Below, one piece after another: positions 51,362 through 63,699 of a stretch of DNA of 64,000 nucleotides (position 1 is its first letter; the number at the start of each line of letters is the position of its first letter). The notes beneath the pieces were generated by a model. It was not told the origin of the DNA. It worked only from the letters and a program-made list of their open reading frames with translations, and made no database searches. The stretch spans positions 65,227,934-65,291,933 of the forward strand of contig NC_066313.1 in NCBI RefSeq assembly GCF_022539315.1, written 5' to 3'. The translations under genes and the position numbers were made by a program. The stretch is from Serinus canaria. Taxonomy: Eukaryota; Chordata; Aves; Passeriformes; Fringillidae.

Positions 51362-51376
51362 GTAGGTAGGTAGGTA
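51362..51376 (+). repeat. Short (GTAG)n microsatellite
   Basis: Three and a half GTAG units. It is minor. Confidence 0.85.
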
Positions 51377-52290
51377 ATCAAGCTTATCAGCAGACCAGGC
51401 AATGTTCTCCGCTGCTATAAATACCCTTTTTACAGCACAGGCATATAACATGCATGTAGGTCTAAATCAAGATTGCAACTGTAGATATCAAAGTTTTATG
51501 TTTAGTATTTGCAAATATCTCAGTAGTGCTGGATTCAGTATGAATCTCTTTTATCTGCTGATAGAAACTTAACAATGCTTGCCTATAACCAAAGATAAAT
51601 TTAATGTTAAAATTAGTGAATGTCTTTGAGCCTGTCCCAGCCAACAACGCTGAGCTGTGCAGTGTTCCAGTAGTCAGGGGTCAGATCCTTTACCATAATC
51701 AGCCAAGGATGAATGAGTGTTCTGATGATCTTCCTATCCCTTCAGGGCTTTTCAGTAAACCTTTTATTCAAGTTAGATGGAATAGCAAATTCTTCTAAGA
51801 ACCAGCATGGCACACAATTTGAATTTTTCCCAGATCCACTCTGAGAACAATACTAACTTGACTGCCGAATTGTACCTAGATCCAGTCATTTAACTTTTCA
51901 GATGCCCTTAGGAAGACAAGACTATATACAGATAAAATAAATACCTCTCAGATTCATACGCAGCTGCCCTCTCAGCATGATGGACTAGCAGGAGGCAACA
52001 TCCAGTCACCTGTAGGTAGAATTATGTTAATGCTACTGGTTTCCACTCAGACAACTGTATTTGCTATGCCCCTTTTGGTGCTTACTTCTGATAGCAACAA
52101 ATCTTCCCAGATGCAATAACTTGAGTTGATTACACTAAAAAAACCAAAACTGTTTCCAAACATTTTCATGAGAAATAATTGTGTCTGAACAGCAGCAGCT
52201 GCCGAAACTTCTTATACATGTAAATGAGTGCACATTCACTTCCCACTCTTATCTTTAGGTATTTTTCAGGTAAGATTTATGCTACTATCT

Positions 52291-52646
52291 GAATCACAGA
52301 ATCACTAGTTTGGAAGACACCTTCAAGACCATTGTGTCCAACCCAGCCCTAACACCTCAACCAAACCATGGCACCGAGTGCCACATCCAGTCTTTTTTTA
52401 AACACATCCAGGGATGGTGACTCTGCCACCTCCCCAGGAAGACCATTCCAGTACTTTTTCCAGTACTTACCATATCCAGTACTTTACTCTTCCAGTAAAA
52501 ACTTTTTCCTAATATCCAACCTATATTTCCCTTGGTACAGCTTAAGACTGTGTCCCCTTGCTCTGTCAGTGCTGCCTGGAGAAAGAGGCCAACCCCTACC
52601 TGACTGCAGCCACTTTTCAGGGAGTTGTAGAGAGTGATAAGGTCAC
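52291..52646 (-). mobile_element. CR1 LINE, 5'-truncated copy
   Basis: It reads antisense from 'gaatcacagaatcactagtt' and continues 'tggaagacaccttcaagacc', 'ccaacccagccctaacacct', 'catccagggatggtgactct', 'gccacctccccagg', 'ttcctaatatccaacct', 'aagactgtgtccccttgctc' and 'gttgtagagagtgataaggt'. This subfamily, with a 'caagaccattgtgtccaac' block, differs from the copies at 17.3 and 55.2 kb. Inside it, 'ccagtactt' recurs three times in about 45 bases (52448-52486), a local slippage duplication. About 356 bp remain. Confidence 0.93.
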
Positions 52647-55168
52647 TATGCTAATGAGGAGCTGCCTTATGTGTATCCCACTGTAACAGGCACATTTCAA
52701 ATGAAAGGAGTAGCAGGGTTTTGTAACTTTGACAGCAAATGTTAAGTGCCTTGGAAGAAATGTTTGCTATACACCCATATATCATTTAAAATGTGCTGAG
52801 CTCAGAGGATGAGAAAAAGATAGCACATTATCTGCAGGGTATTGCCAACAACTGCAAAAAGGGGAAGTTCTGCTTCTGTATGCTATATACAAAACTATAG
52901 AAGAACTCTGTTTTCAGAAATCCGACTGTTCTACAATTTCTGACTTTTTTCACATTTACGCTGTAGAGCTGCACTGTAGTTCACTGCACTACAACAGCTG
53001 GGATACTCTGTATATAAGTGGTTTGTATATCTTGGGACGACAGAAGCCAAATAAAGAGTGTACTTCAAGAACAGAGTTCCTGATTGAAGGTGTGTTTTCT
53101 TTGACCTCACTGGACAGTGGACCAGACCCACAAGAATGATTAATCCCTGAAGGAAGGTTAATCAGTTAATGACATTCAAGACTTTTTCAGAATTATTTCT
53201 TTTCCCACTGACTTCAGACATTCTCTGTTTAGAATTTGTTCACATTAAAGTAGTGTGGTTGCTCATAATTCCTTGAGAAGATCTCTTGCAAGCATGGATT
53301 TTCAATAGAAAATTATGAGGACACCAGTCTTCCTCACTTGCCTTTGGTGGTTTGTGTAGGAGCCTGTAGCCCTGAAGCTGTTCCACAGACACTCTTGCTG
53401 CATTCACCCTCATGTGAATATGGCATTTTTTGTGATCTGAAACATGTTCTGGTCACTTATTTCATATCTTCTCTCATGTAAATACTGGAGATGTTTCGGA
53501 TTACAGACACCATGGTCCCAGACATTTCACAAGTCAGCTTTCCTCTGTTCTTCAGAGATTTCGGGGTATCCCATGTCCAAACAACACATTTTACAAAGTC
53601 TTGTTCCATCAGCCAAAGACATCCTTCCTCCAGGCAACCTGTTCTCCCTTCATAAGGGGAAGCACATCAGCCACTCATTCACCCCTGCTTCCCACATCCT
53701 TCACTGCTAGTATTGCATTTGGGAGCCTCTGTGTCTGGCTGAATAAACACATTTTGCACAGGACTTGGAAAACACAACAGTTGATGAGAACAAACACCTT
53801 CATATAGATCAGATGAAAAATTCTTTTCTGGACAACAACTATTAAAAGGTACAAGTAATCACTTCAAATAATCCTCGAAATTCAGTGCTATAAACTTCCA
53901 AACAAGTTACTACAAGCAAACAAGACTTCAAAATATATCTGAAAGGCTACCCAAGTCACCAGCATTTTAAAGCAAGAATATTGTGGAAGATCTAGGTATT
54001 TAATAGGAATCCTCTGATTTTGGACAATAATACTACATAATACAGCCTATAGCTATAACTGGGCAAGCATTCTCCTTTCTCTGCTCATACACACTTTTTG
54101 TAGGAGAGGATTTTGGTACAGTAACTGTGATAACTCTGAGTTACCAGAATCTCTGTTGTCAGCTCAGAACTCCCCATACAATGTCCTGCCCATTCCCTCT
54201 GTATCATTACCCTGCCATGATTTAAGTTGAAGCTTGTCCATGTCTGATACTTTCTTCTGCACATGGCCAAAGGCTAAAAAATCCCAGATAATCCACAAGA
54301 TTACCTGGAAAAGTAGTTCTAACAGTTTATCTTTCAAAAATGGCATATCACTTCTTTTCCAGTCTACAAAGAACTGAAATAATTATGTAATGCTTTTCAG
54401 AAGGGCACTTGGTACAAGCTCCAGTGTCTGTGTTATGAAGGCATACAGATTCAAGGAACCACTCACGAGTCAGGAGAGTAGTACACTGAGATTCAAAAAG
54501 TTGAAGAGATTTCCTGTTGAAATATTGACTGAATGAATCTAGGATTAATTAGAACTATCCCACTTAATTCAATTAATTTTCTAGGAGATAAACATGATAA
54601 AATTTCAACCTCAACCATTAAAGAAAAACATCCCAAAATCCTTTGTTCATCATCAGCAAGTCCATCCACACACAGAAAATACTGTAGAACAGTTAAATCA
54701 CCTCAATAGTATCAGTGATAAACAGAAATCTTACTCAGTCTAAGTAAAAAATAACTGATTCCTCCACAGAGTAAGTCATTGCAGTAGTATGAACTCCAAA
54801 ACTCAGTAAGAAACCAGACAATGCTTTTCTTCCTATTCCATCCTTTTCTTACTTGCAATTTCTTTCCTAGAGGCATTCTGACTGATTCCAATAATAGTTT
54901 TTTACCCTGTTTTCACATGGTTTTATCCACAGAATAGATAATTATATATCCAGGAGTGTTCAGAAGATCAGTTATCTTATTTGTGAATAATAAAAAGAGT
55001 TGATGTGAAAGGCCCTGAAAAGGAAAAAGACAAGCTGAAAAAACCACAATCCTCTGAAAGCAGTGCTTATCCTGTGTGTGCACATTCACTGAGATATAAA
55101 TATTCATTTAATTTTTCTTATTATACTGACAAGGACAAACCTTGTTGAGAGGTAGGTAGCTGATTTTT
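52647..55168. other. Unique non-coding sequence
   Basis: No gene or repeat recognised. Frames are 88 codons or fewer and overlap one another. Confidence 0.55.
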
Positions 55169-55462
55169 CATAGAATCATAGAAGGTTTGGGTTGGAAAGG
55201 ACCTGAAAGATTATGCAGTTCCAAACCCCCTGCCAAGGGCTGGGACACCTTTCACTAGACCACATTAATCAAACTCTCATCCAGGCTGGCCTTGAACACT
55301 TCCAGGGATGGGACATCCACAACTTCTCTGGGCAACGTATTTCAGTGCCTCACCACCCTCAGAGTAAAGAATTTCTTCCTAATAACTAATCTAAATTTAC
55401 TCTCTTTCAGTTTAAAGCTATTTTTCTTTGTCCTACCACTACATTCAAAAAATCCCCATTTG
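55169..55462 (-). mobile_element. CR1 LINE, 5'-truncated copy
   Basis: It reads antisense from 'catagaatcatagaaggttt', then 'gggttggaaaggacctgaaa', 'ccccctgccaagggctggg', 'caggctggccttgaacactt', 'ccagggatgggacatcc', 'acaacttctctgggcaacg', 'agtgcctcaccaccctc' and 'agtaaagaatttcttcc'. These are consecutive blocks of the CR1 3' UTR. The copy is closely similar in type to the one at 17.3 kb and is among the least diverged here. About 294 bp remain, with no coding capacity. Confidence 0.95.
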
Positions 55463-57414
55463 AGGCTGAAAGGGAAGCAACAAATAGACGTGCCAGTTCC
55501 CTAAAACTGTAAAAGAAATTAACAAGTTTTAGACACAATGATCCCGTGACTGTAGTCAATGGAGTTATTCTGGTGTTGAGAGATAGTTCATCACCTCCAC
55601 ACTGATCCCTCACAATAGTGCTCATACCTTTGTTTAGCAAGATGAAGCTTCTGTTGCACCAGGGAAAGTGGAATTTATCACCTAGTGCTGAAAATAACTC
55701 AGGCACATGCACAACCACAGTGAAGATGGATAAAGCAGGCAAAAGAAAGTCCTGCAATTGTAAGTAGAAGTACCCAGATATTTTGCTCTTCTTGGTCAAA
55801 AATTAAAATATTGGTGCAGACACAGATGTGCTTACCAGGCTTCAGTGGCTGGAGAGATTGTACTTGCTTATAATTAGCATTAAAAATAGCATAAGAAATT
55901 AACTCTGGCAGGTACTTTTAAAATGTTGTAAATGCAACAAAACTCACAGTTTTAGGGTTCTACATTTCAACACTTTCTTGTTCCCCTGATATGGAGCGAT
56001 ATCAGTCAACAAACTCACTTTGATGCTAATTTGTCCTTTGCCTATTAACATAAGTGCTTCTTGTCACTTCCATTGGACACAAGCAGTATTTAGGTATACA
56101 CAAAGAAAATGAGGTAAAAATGGTGAGACAAGAAAGAGAGAAGGGAAAGTGTGCTTTTTATTGTAGCACACAGATGCACCTTCTTTTCCCAGGTCCTACT
56201 GCTTTCCTCCAGCTCTCCTGGGACTTCACATTCTGCTGGACAGAATGCCAGCTTCCTATTGTTACTAGACAGCAGTTGTGCCATACTGTGAGTTTAGCAA
56301 TTCATGAATCTGTAATGCAGGACAGGGACAGCTTTTCCCCATTGTGTAACTCCAGCACTACGCAAAGGTCACACCACCAAAAGCCTGCTGGAATTAAATG
56401 GTGTCTTTTTGTTTTGTATTAAAGCACTGAGGGGATATTATGATACAGAATATTAAGAAACAAGTAATACTGTTGTTTTTTACAAAGCCAGCAGCCCAAG
56501 ACACCTAAGAGTGGCTGGTGTAAAAGAAGGGTCTGCTTAAAGATGTTCAGCTCTCCCCAGGAGGAACTGCCCAGATAAAGGGAATCAGAGCCATGGTTTT
56601 CTGGGGCTTTCTGCCCTTCCACCTCAGACTTTCATCTCTCCTTTATTCCTTATCCCCAAAACTCCTTATTACACTATTTTCCTTACCTGATGTACACTGG
56701 ACAGGATTTTGTTCATACTGTTTAAGAAGAGACTAAAATGAGTTTTGATACATAGCAGGGCCTCTCTCACATCCTGCATTGCACACTGCAACCTGTCTGT
56801 ATTTTACTGTTCAGGGTTTGCCAAGCTGTCAGAAAACAACAATGAAAAGTACATGCTTAGAATTATATAACAATAGGATAATATAACAAATGGGGCTATC
56901 TGTAAGAACAAATTAAAAATATACATATAGTCCTTTACAACAGAAACCAAGTGTAACACTTCCATCTACGTCATGCCATATAATCCTCACCATATTTGCA
57001 TGACACTTTGCTATGCTTGAGTGACTTTTTGTCACTGAACATTTGAGTGGTCTAAAATAGATAATATTATTAATTTAAGGACACTTTGCCACAGCACTAG
57101 GTATGTGAGACCACAGAGTGAAGATGAATTCAAGCCTGGGAAGCCAGAATACAATTTTTTATGCAACCTTACCACAGAGACCATCCCAATGGCTCCAGTG
57201 CCCCAGGCAACCAGAAGGAGACAGGATACTGTTAAAATGTGTTATTTCCTTCACCTCGGCTCATCCTAGGCTGGGTACACAAGGGCACACAAAGATATGG
57301 CAGTGTCAGTGACCCCTTTTGCATCTGGGATCTCAGGGACTCATTTGCTGCTGCAGTTCAGCCTCACTGCCTTCCACTTCTGGCTGAAGCTGGAGTTCCT
57401 GCAGCCTTTTCTGA
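55463..57414. other. Unique non-coding sequence
   Basis: Nothing recognised. The 130-codon minus-strand frame at 55407-55799 runs into the CR1 3' UTR and is not a gene. The 122-codon plus-strand frame at 56054-56422 has an antisense partner frame and no domain. Confidence 0.55.
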
Positions 57415-57485
57415 AATGCAAAGTGGGTGACTTTGCCAAGGTCACACGGCAAGTGCATGGCAGAGAATAAAACAGCACTCTCTAC
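57415..57485 (+). repeat. MIR-type SINE core fragment
   Basis: The key block is 'gtgactttgccaaggtcaca', then 'cggcaagtgcatggcagaga'. It corresponds to the MIR core (gtgacttgcccaaggtcaca, cagctagtaagtggcagag). About 60-70 bases remain. It is an ancient relic. Confidence 0.6.
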
Positions 57486-58849
57486 CCACGTAACATCAAA
57501 TGTCTTAGCCCTCAGATGTTTTCAGACAAGTCCTGGACTCCAGCCTCGCTGTGTTTGCTTATTAGCTGGAAAGCAGGAGAGAGTGGAAAGCCCAGGGAGC
57601 CTCCCATGGACCTGGTGGGATATATCAGGTAGGTCAGTTGGGCTATTTCACTGCTGTTCTTTGTGGTCTATGAAAGATAGTACATGTGGTAGATTAAAAG
57701 AAAGACATACTTAGCATAAAAGTACACTTGTAAAAAATCTTGGAATTATGGCATGAAATGAACAAAGAAAGTGCTGAGAGAGAAAAAAAATAGCTTAGAG
57801 TCATAAGACTTTAAACAAAAGCTTTTCTGTATTAACACATATTTAATTTCAATGCCTACTAAAACAGATGACAAAATCTGTGTTAAAAATTCAGCACCTT
57901 TGTCTGTTGGGCAATCCCTCATGATTCTTTGCACTTACTGAGAAAGAAAAAAAAAAGAAACCAAAACCAATAAAGAAAAGATGCATTGCAAGAAATACAA
58001 CTAGCTAAAACTGATATAGATCAAATAGGATAAATATTATAAAGCCCCTCCAGATCTGCAGCTGTCTGGTTAGCATGACTCCCTTGAACATCTTAAAGCA
58101 TAAGACAACAAAGTAACTGAATCCTTCTAACCTAGAGGAAAGTTGTTAATGAATCCATTTTCTGTGCAAAATCCTGTGAGGAAAGTCTAGCCTCTGCTAT
58201 ACAATCAAGTAACAGTTTTCTTCTGCTGCCTATGAATTTTTTTCTTAGTTTTGGATTATTTTTTTTTATAAATTTTATCTAAGTTAGAAATGTCAGAAAA
58301 TCTAGAAAAGTGCAGCAGCATTTTTTTACAACTTCATGGAACATACAGAAAAGATAAAACATTACCACAGAAGGCAGAATAGCTTGTTGTCACATATAAC
58401 ATCTGGGGAATAACAAAAAGCCAAGTAATGGGATATGGAAAAATTATTCCCTTTCTTTGTCACATAACCAACAACGTATGGAAAAAAGTATGTTCAGATT
58501 CACCATGAGAAAGCCAAAATCAAACAGGAGAACAAAGATAATATCCCTCTTGGAGTCTGATAGAGAAATTAGTTGTCTGATAGCACTAATTTGCACAGTG
58601 TCTATCACCATTGCCACTAGGTGTTCCAATTACAGAAAAGTAATGATGCAAAAGTTGCTAAGCAAATGTTAAACACAACTAGTGCATCGTCTGGAAGCCC
58701 TAAGGGGCTGTTAGATTCCAGTACTGGAAGACAGAAATAAGAATTAACTCTTCAGAAGGGAAGGAAATTCTGTGTATACAGAGCATTGCTTCAGAGCAGT
58801 GTACAAACTAGGGATGTCATCCTTAATATGAGGCCTCCCTAACAGGTCC
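57486..58849. other. Unique non-coding sequence
   Basis: No gene or interspersed repeat recognised. There are A-rich runs near 57945-57960 and T-rich runs near 58255-58270. Confidence 0.55.
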
Positions 58850-59190
58850 AGGGAAGCGTGGCGGAGGGAGTCAGATGGAGCGGAGAGGGAAGGATAGGAG
58901 TGATGATGAGAGGAGAGGAGAGGATGTGGGGGAGATGAGGGAAGAGGAGCAGTAGAGGAGAGGAGAGTAGCGGAGAGGAGAGTAGAGGAGAGGATGGAGA
59001 GGGAGGAGAGTGAGAGGGGAGGAGAGGACTTGAGAGATAGGAGGAGGGAGAGGAGAGGTAGAGGAGTAGATTACGCGGATATAGGAGAGGATAGCTAGAG
59101 GAGAGGATGCGATAGGAGAGGAGAGGCGAGGAGAGGATATGAGAGGAGAGATAGTGTATATGAGTGGAGAATTAGATGGAAAGAGAGATT
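58850..59190 (+). repeat. Degenerate (GGAGA)n purine-rich array
   Basis: About 340 bases consist of GAGGAGAG-like words around a GGAGA unit, broken irregularly by single odd bases and short insertions (for example 'ttacgcggatata'). The interruptions follow no higher-order unit. The pattern fits either a hypervariable purine minisatellite or a raw, error-rich long read through one. It ends in TA-rich sequence. Confidence 0.85.
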
Positions 59191-59365
59191 ATATTATATT
59201 ATAGGAGGATGATGATAGGAGTAATTATTAGGTATGATTGAGATATTATAGCTATATAGTTATATAGGATATAGTCTATATATTATATTAGTATGTATAT
59301 ATAGATTAGATCTTATATTAATATGTATAATTATATTATATTAGAGGTATATGTATATGTATTAT
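59191..59365. repeat. AT-rich degenerate (TATTA/TATA)n block
   Basis: Consists almost only of A and T with scattered G: TATTATATTA, ATATAG and GTATATAT words. It directly continues the GA array, so the two form a compound low-complexity block. Confidence 0.85.
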
Positions 59366-59530
59366 ATTCACAGCACCATTTAAATCAAAATAATTTTCCT
59401 AAAGACTCTAATTAGTATCTATTATTATCTCTTTTATATTTGGCCTTGAATAGTCATGAGAGCTTAGGGCTTCTCTGACACAGAATGTGCCATGTGTAGG
59501 AAAAGAGGTTGTTAAATGTAATTAAATAGA
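59366..59530. other. Short unique interval
   Basis: Ordinary sequence separating the TA-rich block from the TTTC array. Nothing recognised. Confidence 0.6.
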
Positions 59531-59625
59531 TTTTCTTTTCTTTCTCTTTCTTCCTTTCTTTCTTTCTTCTTTTCTTTCGTCATTCTTTCTTTCTTTCTTT
59601 ATTTCTTTCTTTCTTCTTTCTTTCT

Positions 59626-59656
<31 letters not shown>

Positions 59657-59725
59657 TTCTTTCTTTCTTTCTTTCTTCTCCCTTTGTCTCCTTCTCTCTC
59701 TCTTTCTCTCTCTCTCTCTTCTCTG
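59531..59725 (+). repeat. (TTTC)n microsatellite with (TC)n end
   Basis: About 195 bases, almost wholly pyrimidine: CTTT units with occasional TTTCT slips, ending in TCTCTC. The minus strand is the matching polypurine, giving a spurious Lys/Glu/Arg frame. The tract abuts the tandem duplication at 59744. Confidence 0.95.
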
Positions 59726-59743
59726 CTGTTTTTTCTCCTGGCT

Positions 59744-61724
59744 GACAGCTACCAAGACTAAATACTTCTCAGCCAAGCAATGAGGGAAAAGGAGGTGAAA
59801 TGGGACTTCTCAAACAACCAAATGATCCACAGAGCACTCAAAGGCAGGCAGATGTTTCTACGTTAAACTGAGCCTCTAAGAAAACAATAGGGCAACATAT
59901 CAAAATTCTTATGTAAATTTCTCTGATTCAGCTCTTTCTCTGAGGCTTGGGGACAATTTAAAAAACCTGAAAGATAATTCACCTGCTCATCCCAATACAG
60001 TACTCATCATGAAAAGCTCATCACCATCACCCATAAGGGTTTTGGTAAGGCTGAGTTAGTCTTCAGTAAATCTTTTTAAGCCTGAAGACGTTAAAAAAGG
60101 CATTTAATCTATGATACTTTAAAATAGGGGAGGTTATCTTAGATTTCTAGATGGGTGGCATGTTTGTGCCACATTTAGAGAGCTCAAATATTTCCTTTTT
60201 CTCTGTTTACTTTGTGACAGCCTTCACAAGTCTTCACAGTCCTCTGAGGCTGGGATCTGGCTGCTCTTCCAGAGTATCCCTTTGTTTTACCAGGTGAATC
60301 CAAGGAGTTTCGAGTGTCGTTGTTTCTTCATTTTAAGAATTGCAACCAGAAAAAATACTGGCCAAAGATATTTCAAGTCCCAGTGTGGTTTACTTCATAT
60401 GCATAACCAAACACTAAGATGAAGAGGTTGAAAGAGGGAAATTAAAGCAACCCATGGTTGCTTGTCTAGACCTCCTGGTACAGGTACAATAAAAGGCTTT
60501 CATTTGCACCACAAGAGATGTTTCAGTGTTTACCTTGGCATTATTCTGAAAGACGCAGAGCCCGTGAATTGTGCTCATGTTATTCCTCAGGTCTCTCTAG
60601 TATCTTCTACAGGAAAATGTTCTCCACTTGGGTTTCTTTTCTTTTTCTTTCTCAAAAGCTGCCACGACTTGCATGTCTAACTCATCTCCAGCATATTTAT
60701 CTCTGTAGAATATTCCTTATATCTTGAGCTTTCTTGTTCTCAGGACTTGGTTCTGGGGTTTGGGTGTTTGTTTTGGGAGTGCTTTTTGGGGATCATTAAC
60801 ATTTTGAAAAGTGAGACTATGAGATGCATCTTGCCCATTATTAGAGGGAAAACAGATGGTATGACTTTGACACACTTGCTGTATGTGAGGCTTCAAGTAC
60901 CTCTGAGCCAGCCAGGATGCTTGGCTTTCAGGGAGTAGAATTGGCTTGTTAACCCATTAGAGCGCACCTTACACTTGGGCCAGGCTCCTTCACCCATCCC
61001 ACAGCAAAAGTGGAGACATGACAGGCAGCCCTCCTTTGGGCTCTTTTGAGAAGCTGTGGATGCTGTTTGAAATGAAATATGAGATGGAAGGCAAGGTTCC
61101 TGCAAAGCAAGCACCATGCTGTGGGAGAATTTGTGCATGTGGTTTCCTGGAAACACCATGCCTCAGCAAATGCCTGTGCAGTGACTAGATATGAGAGACA
61201 ATTTCATCATGTCCACTTACATGTGGCCAAGGGGATTCTCCTCAAACAACCTCACACTTCCTTTAAAAGATCCTACTAGGGTTTCTCATGGAGTGCCCTG
61301 TCACCATTCTGCAGGAATATGCTGTAGGAATCTCCTGCAGGAATACTGATGGATAATTAAAGACAGGCCCATTCTACTTTTCCTCAACAGACAGACACAG
61401 AGTTTGTTCCATGCTATCAGCCATGTTTGGCAAAAAAACACAGAAAAAAGGCCCAAAAAAATATAAGCTGTAAATTTTAGAGGCCACAGCACTTTCTTTT
61501 CTCCAGTTGGTTTCTATACAAAATCAATTCCACATCCCCAGCTTAAGACCGTCAGATCTGGTATTTAACAAGGCACAAATTCAATTAGTTCTTTGGTTCC
61601 CTAATGATACTGGACGTTAAAAATACTGTAAATCTAAAACCCATTCATGCCAAGGATAAATCCTAGAGTGCGAACTGTCATTTCCAAATCTCACATGCAA
61701 AAATATGGCTTGTGGAGGAAAAAG
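59744..61724 (+). repeat. Tandem duplication, copy A (about 1.98 kb)
   Basis: This is the first of two head-to-tail copies. It opens 'gacagctaccaagactaaat' and closes '…tatggcttgtggaggaaaaa', after which copy B starts again with the same opening. The period is 1981 bp (59744 to 61725). No gene or known repeat family is recognised inside the unit, and its short frames have no domain. Copy differences are dominated by single-base homopolymer changes, so part of this block may be unpolished assembly sequence. Confidence 0.93.
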
Positions 61725-63699
61725 GACAGCTACCAAGACTAAATACTTCTCAGCCAAGCAATGGAGGAAAAGGAGTGAAATGGGACTTCTCAAACAACCA
61801 AATGATCCACAGAGCACTCAAAGGCAGGCAGATGTTTTCTATGTTAAACTGAGCCTCTAAGAAAACAATAGGGCAACATATCAAAATTCTTATGTAAATT
61901 TCTCTGATTCAGCTCTTTCTCTGAGGCTTGGGGACAATTAAAAAACCTGAAAGATAATTCACATGCTCATCCCAATACAGTACTCATCATGAAAAGCTCA
62001 TCACCATCACCCATAAGGGTTTTGTAAGGCTGATTTAGTCTTCAGTAAATCTTTTTAAGCCTGAAGACGTTAAAAAGGCATTTAATCTATGATACTTTAA
62101 AATAGGGGAGGTATCTTAGCTATTTCTAGATGGTGGCATGTTTGTGCCACATTTAGAGAGCTCAAATATTTCCTTTTTCCTCTGTTTACTTTGTGACAGC
62201 CTTCACAAAGTCTTCACAGTCCTCTGAGGCTGGGATCTGGCTGCTCTTCCAGAGTATCCCTTTTGTTTTACCAGGTGAATCCAAGGAGTTTCGAGTGTCT
62301 TTGTTTCTTCATTTTAAGAATTTGCAACCAGAAAAAATACTGGCCAAAGATATTTCAAGTCCCAGGTGTGGTTTACTTCATATGCATAACCAAGCACTAA
62401 GATGCAAGAGGTGAAAGAGGGAAATTAAAGCAACCCATGGTTGCTTGTCTAGACCTCCTGGTACAGGTACAATAAAAGGCTTTCATTTGCACCACAAGAG
62501 ATGTTTCAGTGTTACCTTGGCATTATTCTGAAAGACGCAGAGCCCTTGAATTGTGCCTCATGTTATTCCTCAGGTCTCTCTAGTATCTTCTACAGGAAAT
62601 GTTTCTCCACTTGGGTTTCTTTTCTTTTTCTTTCTCAAAAGCTGCCACGACTTGCATGTCTTAACTCATCTCCAGCATATTTATCTCTGTAGAATTATTC
62701 CTTCTATCTTTGAGCTTTCTTGTTTCTCAGGACTTGTTTCTGGGGTTTGTGTGTTTGTTTTGGGATGCTTTTTGGGGATGATTAACATTTCTGAAAAGTG
62801 AGACCTATGAGATGCATCTGCCCTATTATTAGAGAGAAACCATGTGTATGACTTTGACACTTTGAGGCTTCAAGTACCTCTGAGCCAGCCAGGATTGCTT
62901 GGCTTTCAGGGAGTAGAATTTGGCTTTGTTTAACCCATTAGAGCACACCTTACACTTGGGCCAGGCTCCTTCACCCATCCCACCAGCAAAAGCTGGAGAC
63001 ATGACAGGCAGCCCTCCTTTGGGCTCTTTTGAGAAGCTGTGATGCTGTTAAATGAAATATGAGATGGAAGGCAAGGTTCCTGCAAAGCAAGCACCATGCT
63101 GTGGGAGGAATTTGTGCATGTGGTTCTCCTGGAACACCATGCCTCAGTCAAATGCCTGTTGCAGTGACTAGATATGAGAGACAATTTCATCATGTCCCAC
63201 TTACATGTGGCCAAGGGGATTCTCCTCAACAACCTCACACTTCCTTTAAAAGATCCTACTAGGGTTTCTCATGGAGTGCCCTGTCACCATTCTGCAGGAA
63301 TCTGCTGTAGGAATCTCCTGCAGGAATACTGATGGATATAAAGACAGGCCCATTCTACTTTTCCTCAACAGACAGACACAGAGTTTGTTCCATGCTATCA
63401 GCCATGTTTGGCAAAAACACAGAAAAAAGGCAAAAATATAAGCTGTAAAAATTTTAGAGGCACAGCATTCTTTTCTCCAGTTGGTTTTTCTACAAAATCA
63501 ATTCCACATCCCCAGCTTAAGACACTGTCAGATCTGTATCTTAACAAGGCACAAATTTCAATTAGTTCTTTTGTTTCCCTAATTACTGGGACTTAAAAAT
63601 ACTGTAAATCTAAAACCCATTCATGCCAAGGATAAATCCTAGAGTGAACTGTCATTTCCAAATCTCACATGCAAAAAATATGGCTTTGGAGGAAAAGGA
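61725..63699 (+). repeat. Tandem duplication, copy B (about 1.98 kb)
   Basis: Second copy, aligned to copy A throughout. In the first ~500 bases I count about a dozen differences. Most are one-base indels in homopolymers (such as A6/A5 and T3/T4 lengths) and only a few are substitutions. The copy ends with 'ggaaaagga' and continues into unique sequence ('tgaaatatttttgtgg'). A 'gga' overlap at the junction is compatible with either slippage or an assembly overlap. Confidence 0.93.

Larger units (their letters stand above)
46462..52290. other. Unique non-coding sequence
   Basis: About 5.8 kb with no supported gene or interspersed repeat. Short simple repeats are an A-rich (CAAA)n tract at about 48830-48879 and a (GTAG)n run at 51362-51376. 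No frame exceeds 97 codons and none shows a domain. Confidence 0.55.

Noticed and set aside
10289..55462. Five of six avian-type CR1 pieces lie in the same (minus) orientation
   Set aside because: With six elements this bias is well within chance.
59522..59776. Lys/Glu/Arg-rich minus-strand frame
   Set aside because: It is the translation of the (TTTC)n microsatellite.
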